Part shown: one piece after another, positions 1 to 11,623 of the stretch
How the letters are laid out: the number at the start of each line of letters is the position of its first letter
Position numbering within the stretch: the stretch's first letter is position 1
NCBI RefSeq assembly: GCF_022376445.1
Contig: NW_025955109.1
Span: 40,697-104,696, forward strand
Source: Fomitopsis serialis
Lineage: Eukaryota > Basidiomycota > Agaricomycetes > Polyporales > Fomitopsidaceae
DNA: 64,000 nucleotides
Direction of reading: 5' to 3'
The notes under the pieces: generated by a model
The model's database searches: none
Seen by the model: the letters and a program-made list of their open reading frames with translations, nothing else
Told to the model about the DNA's origin: nothing
Translations under genes and position numbers: made by a program

Positions 1-343
1 GCGGCCTCATCCTCAGCATAAGGAGCATGAGGAGTACAGACAACACAACATGTCAGCGTATTATCCCATGCACCTTGGTGTATGCATATCACGTTCCGCT
101 ATATTCCACACTTCCTTCCGCTCTCTGTCTGGCTACTGGACAATGAAGAATTCATGTACATCTTACCTGGGACCGCAAAGAGAGAAGCGTTGCGCAAGCA
201 ACCCTTACACTTAGACCTACGCTCGCTTCGCCCCAAGTCTCTCGAGTATTTTGGTTCCCTTCACCGGTCAGCGCATTAGCTAATAGATGCAATAAGTGTA
301 CAATACATTGTCCCATCGTAACATACGGAAAACATCACAACAG
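1..343. other. 3' flank of DRS2, no gene seen
   Basis: This stretch lies beyond the stop codon of the flippase gene. I see no coding similarity, no RNA gene and no clear repeat in it. It probably holds the flippase 3' UTR and terminator, but no specific signal can be assigned. Confidence 0.5.
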
Positions 344-3300
344 CTAATACCCTGTCGGTCGTGCATCCATACGCGACGTGTCGTAAGCTCTGATCATCCG
401 TGCCTGATCTTGACGCGCAACGTTCTCGGTTTGGCTGAACGCGAAGCCACGGTTCCGCCGCATGCGTTGTACAGCTCGCACTTTCTTGATTGCCTTCTGG
501 AATCTGTGCGAGGTGTATGTCAGAGCGGAACCCATACGAGAGTGCCATGCACGTACTGTTCCTGCCGTGGTCGGTAATCGGGTATGTTGTACTTTTGGAT
601 CTCCTGCGCAATATGATACGTCTCAGGTCGGTGTGTACGCCGGTAACTGGACAATCCTATGTATTAGCAACGGAACCACGAACGATGTCGGACAACTCAC
701 TACTTCCATGCGAAGTCTCTTGAAAGACAGAAGATCGGAACGACGATGAGCATAAAATAGAAGACTGCATCTGTCCATAACCGAGGCACGAGCCCGTAGT
801 ACTCAGTTGAGAACCCGATAGCAGGAGCAATGATAGCGTATAATGGCAAGAAGACCATAGCAAACACGAACGAGCCAGGAATTGCTGTAGTGAACAAGTC
901 AGCAAATGCAGAGAGCATGAGCGCGCATTCGTACCTGCAACGGTGTACTTCGTCCACAGGCTGTACAACAGGTTAGCCTGACAGCAGCGATCGCCAACGA
1001 GATTTGACGTACTCTGATATGAGAGCAGCTTTTCCTAGGACGGTGAGCAAAACAGCCATGTACAACATTGTACCCCAGAACCAATGTCCGGAGTCAAGAC
1101 CCGTTGACTGCTTCAAGTCGCCCCAAAATAGGATAACGGAAAAGCCGAACAAGATCTGTGGAGACGCAGAGGGTTGAGTGAGAATCCTTTACAAGAGAAT
1201 ATGTACGTACGACACTGTGGTACAACGCGTTTGCGACCCACAGCCAGAAAGCCGTCTTGGTGAAGAACGCGTTACGTTGGCCCAGCATGTACAGCTGCGG
1301 ATACCTGTCCAAGATCCGGGCGGAGACGAACTGATCGAAGACGCCGATAACAAAGGGTGGCAGGACGGTGAAGACGACGTTGTACAAGGAGAGGGTCCAC
1401 GATTCGTACACAATCTCCCCCGAAAAGCTGTTGAAGAACGAGTACTGCAGATCACGTCAGCGGCACGATTTGGATGCTTCCCAGAGCGCACATACCCAGA
1501 ATTGCGTCATGTACAACACAATGTTCTTGTAGAACGAATCTGCGAGGATGTCAGTCTCGAACACGTGCGATTCCAACCAAAACTCACAAAGGAGAAGCTT
1601 CGACAACCGCTGGTAGCTCCAAGATCCATGTACGAGTAGGAGCTTCTTGAGGAACCGGAACTGCGAAATTGCCACATCCGCAGAGCGAGCTGCTTGCAGA
1701 CCTTCCAGACCGGAGATACCAACACCAACGTGAGCGGCCTGGATCATGCTAACGTCGTTCGCGCCGTCGCCGATAGCCAAGAGGATAGATTTCTGGTTCT
1801 TCTTGACGAGCTTCACGACGAGGGCCTTCTGCAGCGGCGAGACACGACCTAAATCGATGGTCAGTCTGTCATCCGCACCAGAGATAGAAAGGCAAACGCA
1901 CAGCAGATAACGGCTTTGCACATAAGTGCCAGCTCCAGAAATTGACCAGAGATTTCCTTCTCGAGCGCGAATCCGAGGCTCTTGCCATCTGCATTCTACG
2001 TGAGTCAAGCGGGACCCACGGCTGGATACCTGCCCACCTATGATGAGCGCCAGATCCTCGAGTTCGCTGAGCTCGCCAGTGCTCCGTTGACTCTTGATAG
2101 CAGATAGCCGCTTTGAGATGAACTCCTGCGTGTCAAGCATCGTCACTTCGTTGACAATGATCAAGTTCATCGACTCCGAGATGAGTTTGCACGACATGCC
2201 GATGTTGATAGCGGTCTCCTGACGGTCGCCCGTCAAGACCCAGACCTGTACGTAACCATGCATGAGTACACGCTGACAGATGCATGACGGAGACGGTGAC
2301 CTTGATGCCGGCCATCTGCAGAGTGTGGATAGTATCCGGCACGCCGTCCTGCAATTTGTCCTCGATAGCGGTAGCCCCGAGGAGGAACAGATCCTTCTCG
2401 ATGAGCTCTGCAGCGTTGTCAAGCGCATCACCACGACCGTTGAGCGTTGCCGCAGCCTGGTCGTAGATGGTAGACCACTGCCTGTACTCCGCCTCGGGAA
2501 TCTCACGGAAGGCAATGCAGAGCGTCCGCAGGCCCTCCGTTGCGTAGTCCTCCAGATGGGCGAGCGTCTTCTCTGTGAATGGTTGCTTCTCCGCGACCCG
2601 CTCCAAGATAACCGTGTCCGCACCCTTGCAGAAGAGCTTGATCTTGCCGTCCGGGCACCGCACCACCGTCGACATGCGCTTCCGGGTCGAGTTGAACTCA
2701 CAGATGTTGAGGATCTGGAACTCGTGTGATGAACCTTGAACGTTGATGAACACCGATTTCGGTTTGCGGGTCTGGTGCGACCGACTTCGTCAGCACGAGG
2801 GATGAGGGAGTATCCAGGCCAGGACGTACGTGGAACTGGTAGCCTAGCAGCTCTGCACCAGAGACCAAAGCGGCCTCATCTGGGCTGCTCGCCTGATAAT
2901 GAAGCTTCCCATCGCGCCTCTCGGGGATGACGGTATGGCAGACCGCCAAGAGAGTCAAGAACTCGTTGACGACTTCCTTCTGACTCTGACCGGTAGCGTC
3001 CGCGGCCGTGAAGTCGCCGAAGGGGTTCTCCCCGCCGTCCAAGAGCGCCTTCATCTCCGCGAAGCTCCTCCAACCGTCCTTCCCGTCTTCGCCCTCGCCA
3101 CGTCTACTCTCCTCGACGACGTCCGCATACGCGACGCCGCCGATGGAGCAGAACCGGAACTCCATCTCATTGCACGTCAGCGTGCCCGTCTTGTCGCTAA
3201 ACACGTACTCAATCTGGCCGAGCTCCTCCACGAGCGAGGACGTCCGACAGAGCGCTGGCGTGTCTGTCTTCGCGTAATACATGTCCAGGTCCGAGTTGAT

Positions 3301-5169
3301 GAGCTGCGCCTGCTGATACTTGACCACCTCCATGGTGACGATGAGCGAGATCGGGATCAAGTTGTTGTAGAGGATAATGAACGTGAGGATGTCTGCAAAA
3401 AGTTCAGATCCAGTGCGTGCAGTATGGACAAGCAAGACGGACCTTCAATGAATTGCTTTGCTATAAGCAGTACATGTTAGAGATGAGCGTATCCCGATGT
3501 CTTCGAGACCTACCTCTGCTACCAATGGTCGACTGTTCCAAAAGATACCACTCTGCTGCAGAATAGAACCACTAAGGTGGACGATTCAGCAGCTGCCTGC
3601 TGACGGTGGCGCAATTGCTTACAGCTCGAATGCTGGCGCCGATGGTCGACCCAATAGAGAGCGCCAGCAAGAACATGAACAGGAAGATGATGTGCACATT
3701 GACCTGCTTCTCAACGGCCGTCCGCTTGATCGGTGCAGCCCTGATGTCCCTTCGTGAGCAACCGTCACTCGTCAAACTCTGAACACTCACGTAGCATTGC
3801 GCATGAGCTTCGTCTCGTGCCCTGTGAAGACTACCAATCCGTAGGCCCACGGCGTGTTCCGAATCTGGGCCCCTCGAAGCAGCAGCTGGTCCGGTCCAAG
3901 AGGGACTTGCTTGGGCACCCCAAGGTCAGTGATCAAGTCGAGCGTAGCTTCGTAGGTGTACAGGCTGTTGTTGGGATGTTCCGACCGAAGCGCGCCATGC
4001 AGTGCTGTGACCAGTTGCGGTGAAGTGAGCGGTGCTGTCTGCGGGGACGCTTGCTTGATCTTCAAGTTTGTCTCCCTTATAGCCGTTCAGATATCGAACA
4101 TAGCGCATGCATCGCAGCGGTTGTGACACTCACCCATCCAAGTTTGATGTCTCGATGTAGCAGAAGCCCTCCGGTTCACTCGACGAGAGTAGGACGGCGT
4201 CGGCGGGTATATGATCGTCACTTTCTAGCCGGATGACGTCGCCGACGGCGATGTTCTTCCACTTCTTGTCAACGAAGGTCCCTTCCGGCGTCAGTATTTT
4301 CGCTTTTCGCGAGTTCAATTCAGAATCGGATTGGTGTCGTTTCTATATCGCATGGTCAGATGATGTGACGGAAGACCAAATGGCCCGCAAGCCCGCAAGA
4401 CTGAAGACGCGTGCACTCACCAAATCTTCCTGAGTCTCCTTGAAAGCAGAAGCCAGGAGCACCACAGCAAGCGGTCCAATCGTTGTCCAGCGGTTCGTAG
4501 GTGATACATTGGGTATTTGTTGAATGAGCGCGGTGAAAAGGAAGAAGAGGTTGGCGTATTTCGAGAACTGCTCTGTCGGGGAGTGAGATTGGCGACACGG
4601 AGGTAGGAGAGTATTTGCACACCGAAAAGGAACTTGGGAACGAACGTAACGACATTATATTTGCTCGTGGAAATGTAGTTCGAGCCATAGTCTACATTGG
4701 CGTCCGGGTTGTTGAGCGCAATGACGCGGTCGCCAGCCAGAACCTGATCCCGCTTCTGCCACGGCCATCTCAGCTTCTTGACCTGCCCGACGAAAGACCG
4801 CGACGACCTCCGCTTGTGCGTAGGCTTTGCACCTTTCGACGGGCCCGGTGCGCCTGCCTGCTTTGAGCGCGGAAGCTCGTCGTCGTCGAAGGACCAGTCC
4901 GGAGGTATGGCGGCGGTGGTCAGCGTGACCTGCGAATGCCCAGCAGGCGCGGCGCCAGCACGAGAGAAAGCAAGACCGCTTTCTTGAGACTTCATGGCAG
5001 CCGGGGCACCAAAAGCCGAGTCAGGGACGTCCTCTTCGTCCTCATCGTCGAAGAAGGGGTCGAGTTGTTGGTTGGGGGGTTGCGAGGGAGGAGGATAGCC
5101 GTTGTTGGCGGGCTGATAGCGGGCGGCGGGGTTCGCCTGCGAGACGAGACGGATAAAGTCGTCACTCAT
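344..5169 (-). CDS. DRS2: P4-type phospholipid flippase (DRS2-like)
   Basis: Multi-exon gene for a P4-ATPase that moves aminophospholipids to the cytosolic leaflet of trans-Golgi and endosomal membranes, normally with a CDC50-family subunit. Visible in order: a Pro/Asp-rich cytosolic N-terminus; the entry segment RVIALNNPDAN followed by YISTSKYNVVTFVPKFLF; the phosphorylation motif DKTGTLT (codons near 3181-3195); the nucleotide-binding segment KGADTVILERV; VLTGDRQETAINIG; the hinge GDGANDVSMIQAAHVGVGISG (near 1700-1775); C-terminal membrane helices; and a basic tail ending ARPTGY. Introns splice cleanly, for example a GT..AG intron restoring FHTRKPKSVFIN and another restoring LIIDGKSLGFAL. 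I found no frameshift. I chose the ATG that starts MSDDFIRL; an in-frame ATG at 5283 would add 38 residues. Family assignment is very safe; DRS2 rather than DNF rests on these segments recalled from the family. Confidence 0.93.
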
Positions 5170-7406
5170 CGTGTCCAGCGATGAGGGGAGAGAGATGTCG
5201 CCGGGTGCGGCGGTGAGCGTGTCTGAGCGGGGCCGTGAGCTGTGTCGGTGGCTGCGCGAACGACGCCGACCCGACGCCGCCACACGCCCACGTGCTCAAC
5301 GCGCCGGCTGCCTACCCGCCTCAGCCTTGTCCATCGTCAATCACGACCAAGTGCACATTCTCTCGCCCTTGAGATGGTTGCTCGTTGCGTGAATATCTCG
5401 GCGGTCTGGGGGTCTTTGCTGAATGTCTGAATAACTCGTCCGACTGCCACGTTCGCGTCTTGACTCTTTACTGCCATGATGCCTGCTAAGCCTGCCGCTT
5501 CACCGTGCCGCAGTGGCTCGCTCTAGTGAGTGCGGGACTGATCTCATCGCAATTATCATCTATTGACGCTACCGCCGAGGAGAATAATCCAACTGAATTC
5601 TCGATCAGTCCTGACTCCTCATCTCACGAAACCACTAGCACAGCTACCTCCAAAATAGACGAGAAATCTCTCCTTGTGCTATGCACGCGGCTGCTCGTAA
5701 GGCTCTCATTTGCTACCAAAGCTACCCGGTGGTCGCACAACTCAAACGGCGGATTATTCTTCTTGAGTCCAAAGTGAGTATCTATTTTGACTATGCTCCA
5801 ACCAGCCAGTCCGACGGCAAGAACTACACTTCTGCCTTGCGCAAAGTGGTGTGTGGACCGTGATGTACATCTGGTCTGTGCCCGTGTGACTTTGGCGAAT
5901 GATACCGTTCTCTATGTTCAGACGGCGGTACATAGGAGTCGATGCTAGGGAAAACTTCCCGCTGTCTCGCAAGCCCACAACGGCCGGCCGTCGTTTGTTC
6001 GTTCGGTTGTGGAGTCTACACGTATCCTGCTCGCCGCATATTCCCTTGCGCGCGTAAGAAACGAGGTTGGCCGTACAAAGGAGACTCTCTGACACGCGAG
6101 GCAATGCCGTTCAATGGCAGCATATACCGCTCCGCTAATGCGATCCAGTGACGAGTCACAGAGTCCACCGACAAGACCACGGTACAGCTTCCATTTTCTC
6201 CGATCGTTGTCTTTGCACGCTGTCTCATGGAATTTACACCCCAGATGCTAGCTACTGCGGGCTGACTGTGCCAATTCAATACTGCATATCGAGCCGTTCC
6301 CATCGCGCGACTTCGGAATGACATGGGCTAGGCAATGTCTGACCAAGGCGAATCCCAGTTGGCTCGCGGCCCGCCACTAGAGTCAAACATCGTCACACTA
6401 ACCTCCTAGCGTCGCTCTGCCTAGCAGACTAGTGGCGCACTGATTAGCAGCGGTCTGTGTGCGACGTCTCGACGCCATTCTAGTTGAGTCCAGTTGATGT
6501 TTCGACCAAAATTGCGACCAGGGCAACTCCGTGGCCCGTCATACTAACTGATTCAGGCTGGGTCCTGACTCTGTCATTCTACCAGTCGGGCGTCTGGGTC
6601 ACATCTCGATCGCCTTCGACCGCGCCATCACGAACTACTCATTGATTGACCGCGATGCGCGATTATTTGCTTCCGCGAGCGTTGCCGCTAAACTCGATAT
6701 AAGTTGGCACCGGATTCGAGGGGCCACACATCCAGCCTCTCACGCTGTCGGAGAGACAAGGCGAGGGTTCACGACTCTGCGTTGTCGCGCCCACCTGACG
6801 TAACGTCCACAAATTGTTTCAGAATTCCTGATCGGGCGATGAAGTTCCGCAAATGGTAGGCATTGTAGTGAACTACAACGACCACGGCTAGGAGAGCGAA
6901 GCCACGTTGACAGCTAGGAACGTCGATTGGACGCCCATCGGCTTACGGAAGAGCCCTCTGACGCTCATGGTGTACAGAGTCCCCCCTCGGTGGACAGAGC
7001 TGCTCGTATAATCCGTCTCTCGATGTTGTCCCACAAGCCTTCTTCGATGTACGCCTTGTGCGAACAGCTAAGTCGAGCACGAAGTCCGCGTCTTCTCCCA
7101 ATTCTCTGTGACCAACGATTTGCACCTCGCCTGGAGTTGATGCCGACTTCAGGAACTCTTGGAATTCACGGAAACAAGGGAACAAGGCTAGTACGTACGG
7201 ACCAGTCTCACACTGCCGCGCCGTGCGCCACACTGACCGGAGCCTGCAAGAATTCTACGACAACCCTGAACATGATCCCACCAATGCCATTCTGCGATTT
7301 GATGCCGTCCAGATACGAGTGGTGGATGCATGCGCCGTCCTACAAGTATAAGGACTGAGCTTCACCTGGCTCGTCAGCATCGACAGCCCCCGAAACGACC
7401 CTCATC
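5170..7406. other. Gene-free stretch between DRS2 and DUF6534 gene
   Basis: About 2.2 kb lying between the start of the minus-strand flippase and the start of the plus-strand DUF6534 gene, so it holds both promoters. Open frames here are short, lack recognisable domains and look like noise. A possible short peptide frame at 5505-5777 has no support. I see no tRNA and no repeat. Confidence 0.5.
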
Positions 7407-9086
7407 ATGTCCAGCGACTCCAGTGCCGCCGCAGTCATCTCCGCGGAAGCCGCCTTGGTGAAGCAAACTTATGCCCTTATATTCGTTGGTGCGTCTTGTT
7501 TCGCCTGACAAGGCCATCCATCGTCGTTCAACTTTGACTTTTGTCACAGCCACATTCATCGGACAGATATTGTTCGGTATCGTCATCGCTCAGGTGCGTC
7601 GTGTCGAACTCGATGCGGGACATCGAGCAAGAACCGCTGACGAGATGTGCCAGGTTTACATATACTTTACACGGTACCAACGGTAACGATGCAATGCCAG
7701 TTCTTTTTGGAACCTTCGCTGACACCATGGGGTCAGCGACGCTTTATGGGTAAAAATATTCGTCCTCTTCCTATTCATTTGCGACGTCTGTAGCGCTATT
7801 TTCACCATTTGTTGGTACGTGAATTTGAAATCCTCTTGCGACGTTATAACCAAAACTCTTGAGCAGGATGTTCTACCTGTTTATATCAAACTGGGGCGAC
7901 ATAACGGTCTTCTCGCAGCCTACCTGGAGTGAGCTACCATCGTCTTACCTTTATGTTCTTTCTAACCATATCATTTTCAGTGCTGGCTACAGGTAACGAC
8001 GGCGTCCTGCGATAAATTGTTAGATCACTTACTAACGGGCATGTTCATACGACGACAGATCCTCTTGTTTTAGTATGTTTGGGCACTCTGTGCTACAAAC
8101 ACCCTCGCTAACGTCTGCTACAGGGGCTGATGACTTGTGCGACCCACTTCTTCTTCGCCCGGCGCATCAAAATCATCACCGGAAGCAGTTGGCTCGCAGG
8201 CCTAATTTGTTTCTTCGGGGTTGGGACACTCGGTAAGTGCACGTACCATTACTGCATAATTCGTCACGCTGAGGTTTCCTAGCTGGCGCTCTAGGCGGAA
8301 CAATCGAGTTCCTCCGAGTAAAATCCCTGACTGACCTCACGTCACTGAAGCCGATCGCTATCGTTTGGCTCCTCAGCGCAGCTGTGGGAGATGTGATGAT
8401 CACGGTCATTTTAAGCTGGTCTCTGAAGAGGAAGAAGTCCGGCTTCAGGAGGACAGACCAGATCGTAGACAGGGTTATCAGAGGTAAGCAAATAATCAAA
8501 TCATTCTTACCGGCACTTACCCTCCCCTGCAGTGACGATTCAGAACGGTTGGTCACTGATGACCCCGTCGTACTGAACTCTTACCACTCTTTTCTCAGGG
8601 TTCTTGACGGCCGCTGTGGCGACCGCTGCTCTGACTTTATACCTTGCATCGGTACGTCCTGGTCCCCGAATTCGTTTCCACGGATTACCGACGCTGCGCT
8701 GCCTCTCGTAGAGCATCCCGTACCACCTCGGTATGCCCCGATAGTTCCCGCGATGAACAACGTTCTCATCTTTCACTAGCGTTATCGCTTGTTCTGCCGC
8801 GCATGTACTCAAACACGATCCTTTCATCGCTCAACCACCGCGACGTCCAGCACCCAGATTCGTCAACTGACCGTAGCGCAAGTGGCATTGGCGGGTTTGC
8901 CACTGGCAGCACCTCGCGACGAGGCGTATGTCCCTTCCGATGTTTGAACACTTCTCATGTTGACCACCCTACTAGCAACAGACTGAAGTGGTCGTGCACG
9001 TCGAGGCGCATGAGCTTTCTGACGCAACAAACCCGAAGAGCGACTCCGGCGATTGGGATGTGCCTAGCAAGACTCATCCCGTGTGA
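7407..9086 (+). CDS. DUF6534-type multi-pass membrane protein
   Basis: A gene of about ten short exons for a small hydrophobic protein of the basidiomycete DUF6534 family, function unknown. Hand splicing gives MSSDSSAAAV, then helices FIGQILFGIVIAQVYIYFTR, WVKIFVLFLFICDVCSAIF, MFYLFISNWGDITVFSQPTWM, LATDPLVLGLMTCATHFFFARRI, a glycine-rich helix, a helix after KPIAIVWLLSAAVGD, and QNGFLTAAVATAALTLYLAS. It ends with the family-like stretch RMYSNTILSSLN and a Ser/Asp-rich cytosolic tail to a TGA at 9084-9086. About seven membrane segments can be counted. The helix order, a W near the GD motif and the NSILSSLN-like end are what I recognise. Every intron has GT..AG ends and no frameshift is needed, so this copy looks functional. 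Confidence 0.85.
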
Positions 9087-10183
9087 TTGCTGTCCTGTTC
9101 CTCGCCATTACTGACAAGTACCGTCGTACGTTTTGATGCGCTGATCTGCGTTACTTATTGGTGAACTACGCTACAAACACATTCGACGTTCTCGCTTATT
9201 ACTAGTAGCATGTCTTCCAACGGCTTGTCCGATGTACCTGCAGTTTGTTCATTGGTTCTAAGACACGATACTCTACCTCGTTAGCAGTGACTCTGATATC
9301 ATTGTAGGCATTCCTCCAATTGTACGTCCTAGGAAACTATAGGGACATCCGCATGCACAGGAAATTCCAGAGACTTCACTGATCGCGCACAGGTACTGAG
9401 AATATGCTCTGAGTTCAATCATGTCAGTAAGGAGAGGTGCACGCTCGGGCCCATGTGCGCGACATCCTGCGAGGTCAAAGAAAGTTTATTGATACTGTAC
9501 ATGTGCGATAAAGCAAGGGGGCATCTAGCCGTACTGCAAGCGAGAGATGAATCACATAGGGTAGGCCTTCGAACCGGGAACCTCCCTGTCGCGATCTGTC
9601 TGTGCTGCGTCCGTGCCTCACCGTGCACGACGACCTCCAATCATTGTTAGCAAAACTGTTAGCAAAAGCGAACACGAGCAAGCGAAGGTGGACGTACGCC
9701 GGGTTGTCGAATCACCGTCTAGCCTCTACCATCATGGTCACAATGAACGGACCTTGCACGCGCCACGGTGTAATGCATGGATTACCACTTCCTGACTGGT
9801 CATATGCATGCGCGTCGGGGCGTTTCATTTGAACCGAATCTCAATACAAAAGATTTGCCATGGCAACTGGAACCTGAAAGAACAACTCTCGTTGGTTCTG
9901 CCTCGCCTGGCGCTGCACCGACAACGATCAAGTCCGAGGCCAAAGCCATGCCACAATTGAGCAGCGCCGAGCGGAGCGACTAGCCCTGAGAAAGTGAATC
10001 GATGTTCTCACAAGCATAGGTGTCCGTGATAATATGGCGTTTCACGATCTCCGCGGGACCAAGCCATTATTGTGATGGTCGTTCCTGGGCGTCGATCAGA
10101 AGCGGGACAAGCTGCTATAAAACGGGCGCGAACAGTCAGACTCAGACCCACTTCGCACTTCGACTCTTAAAGTACCTTCCAGG
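9087..10183. other. Gene-free intergenic region
   Basis: About 1.1 kb between the DUF6534 gene and the dehydrogenase, both on the plus strand. It should contain the 3' end of the first and the promoter of the second. A TATA-like TATAAAA lies near 10116, about 70 bp ahead of the dehydrogenase ATG. No coding segment or repeat is convincing. Confidence 0.5.
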
Positions 10184-11375
10184 ATGACTCGTATCGCAAT
10201 CGTTACTGGCGCTGCACAGGGCATCGGCGAGGCCGTCGCCCTTCGTCTTGCCGTCGATGGACTCGACGTCGTGGTCAGTGACCTGCCTGCAAAACGCGAA
10301 CAGCTGGCCTCGCTTGTGAAGCGCATCGAAACCACTGGACGACGTGCTATGGCTGTTGAAGCCGATGTCTCTGAAGAACAGGATGTCATTGCCCTGATTG
10401 ACAAGACGGCGGAGGCCTTTGGTGGGCTCGACGTGGTGAGTATTGAAGTCAAGATAGTGGAGACAACTGGCTAACCCTCACCGCTATAGATGGTCGCGAA
10501 TGCGGGAATTTGCATGTTCAAGCCAATGTTCGACAGTACGCCACCGTCATCATTTTGATTGACTCGTTCCCGTGATAGTAATGATCGACCACAGCTTCCG
10601 TTGATGACCTGAATACCATTCTATCAATCAATGTACGCGGGGTTATGCTCTGCTACAAACATGCCGCTATGCAGATGGTTAAGCAGGACCGCGGCGGTCG
10701 AATCATCGGTGAGAACTTGGTCACCTGCGGAGCTTCCGGTATATGGAACGTTGAGTTTTGCTAGGGGCGTCCTCGGGGGCAGCGAAGAAGGGTATGCCGT
10801 TCTCGTTGATGCTGATGTCTCCCGTGAATTAATGCTACGGTCAGCTATTCCCAATATGGCCGCCTACAGTGCTTCCAAATACGCCGTGCGCGGTTTGACG
10901 CAAGCGTGTGGTATGTTGTCGAGGTGCTTCATGAGTGCCCTGGCTGAATACAGGCTGATGAAGCGGCTGAGTGGAGAAAGCACAAGATCACGGTCAACAC
11001 GTACGCACCGGGCAGCATTCTAACGCCGATGGGTGAGTTGTAGTTATTCGCTAGCACGGCTCTTCATCTGACTCGGCTTTTAGTTTTGCATCCTGACGAT
11101 GAGAAGAACGGTGGCCCTGCTTCCACTGCTAAATTGGTGAGCGAGTGACCAGTAGAACGTTTCGACACTTACACTAGTGCTAGGCTACCGGTCTACCGCT
11201 CGATACGCCGGACGCGGAGCCGGTCGTCATTGCCGACTTCGTCTCATACCTCATTCGCCCTGAGTCTTATCACATCACCGGTAGGACCACAGACTCGGTG
11301 TATGATCGTTGCTTTGCTGAACAGAACTCTTCAGGTCAATCCGTGAACATCGACGGCGGGCTGAACTATGACTGA
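10184..11375 (+). CDS. Short-chain dehydrogenase, acetoin-reductase-like
   Basis: NAD(P)-dependent oxidoreductase of the classical short-chain dehydrogenase family, probably cytosolic, with diacetyl/acetoin reductase the closest named activity I recognise; the true substrate is open. The protein begins MTRIAIVTGAAQGIGEAVALRL, which carries the TGxxxGxG dinucleotide motif. Then come the adenine-site Asp stretch VEADVSEEQD, the NAG motif in MVANAGICMFKP, the segment INVRGVMLCYKHAA, the catalytic Ser region GASSG, and the YxxxK pair in AAYSASKYAVRGLTQ, followed by ITVNTYAPGSI and the C-terminal SVNIDGGLNYD. Six or seven short introns interrupt it, and no frameshift is needed. Length after splicing is near 260 residues, normal for the family. 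Neighbouring genes give no pathway hint. Confidence 0.88.
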
Positions 11376-11623
11376 ATGAGATTTGCCGGCCAACGTCTCG
11401 AGCGGAATCTTCTTTCAGTACTGTGCCCACATTGCTGTATACCCCTGTTATTCATTCTGAGTGTCTGCTATGTAATAAGGAGATGAACACGTACTACTAG
11501 AGTAAGAGCGACACTTCAGAAGCATGAAAGATTCATTATCGACCAACACAATTAGTCCGCACCCATGACCCAACGAAGTCAAAAAATAAGGATAGATCCT
11601 ACGCTACGGTACACGCCGAAATT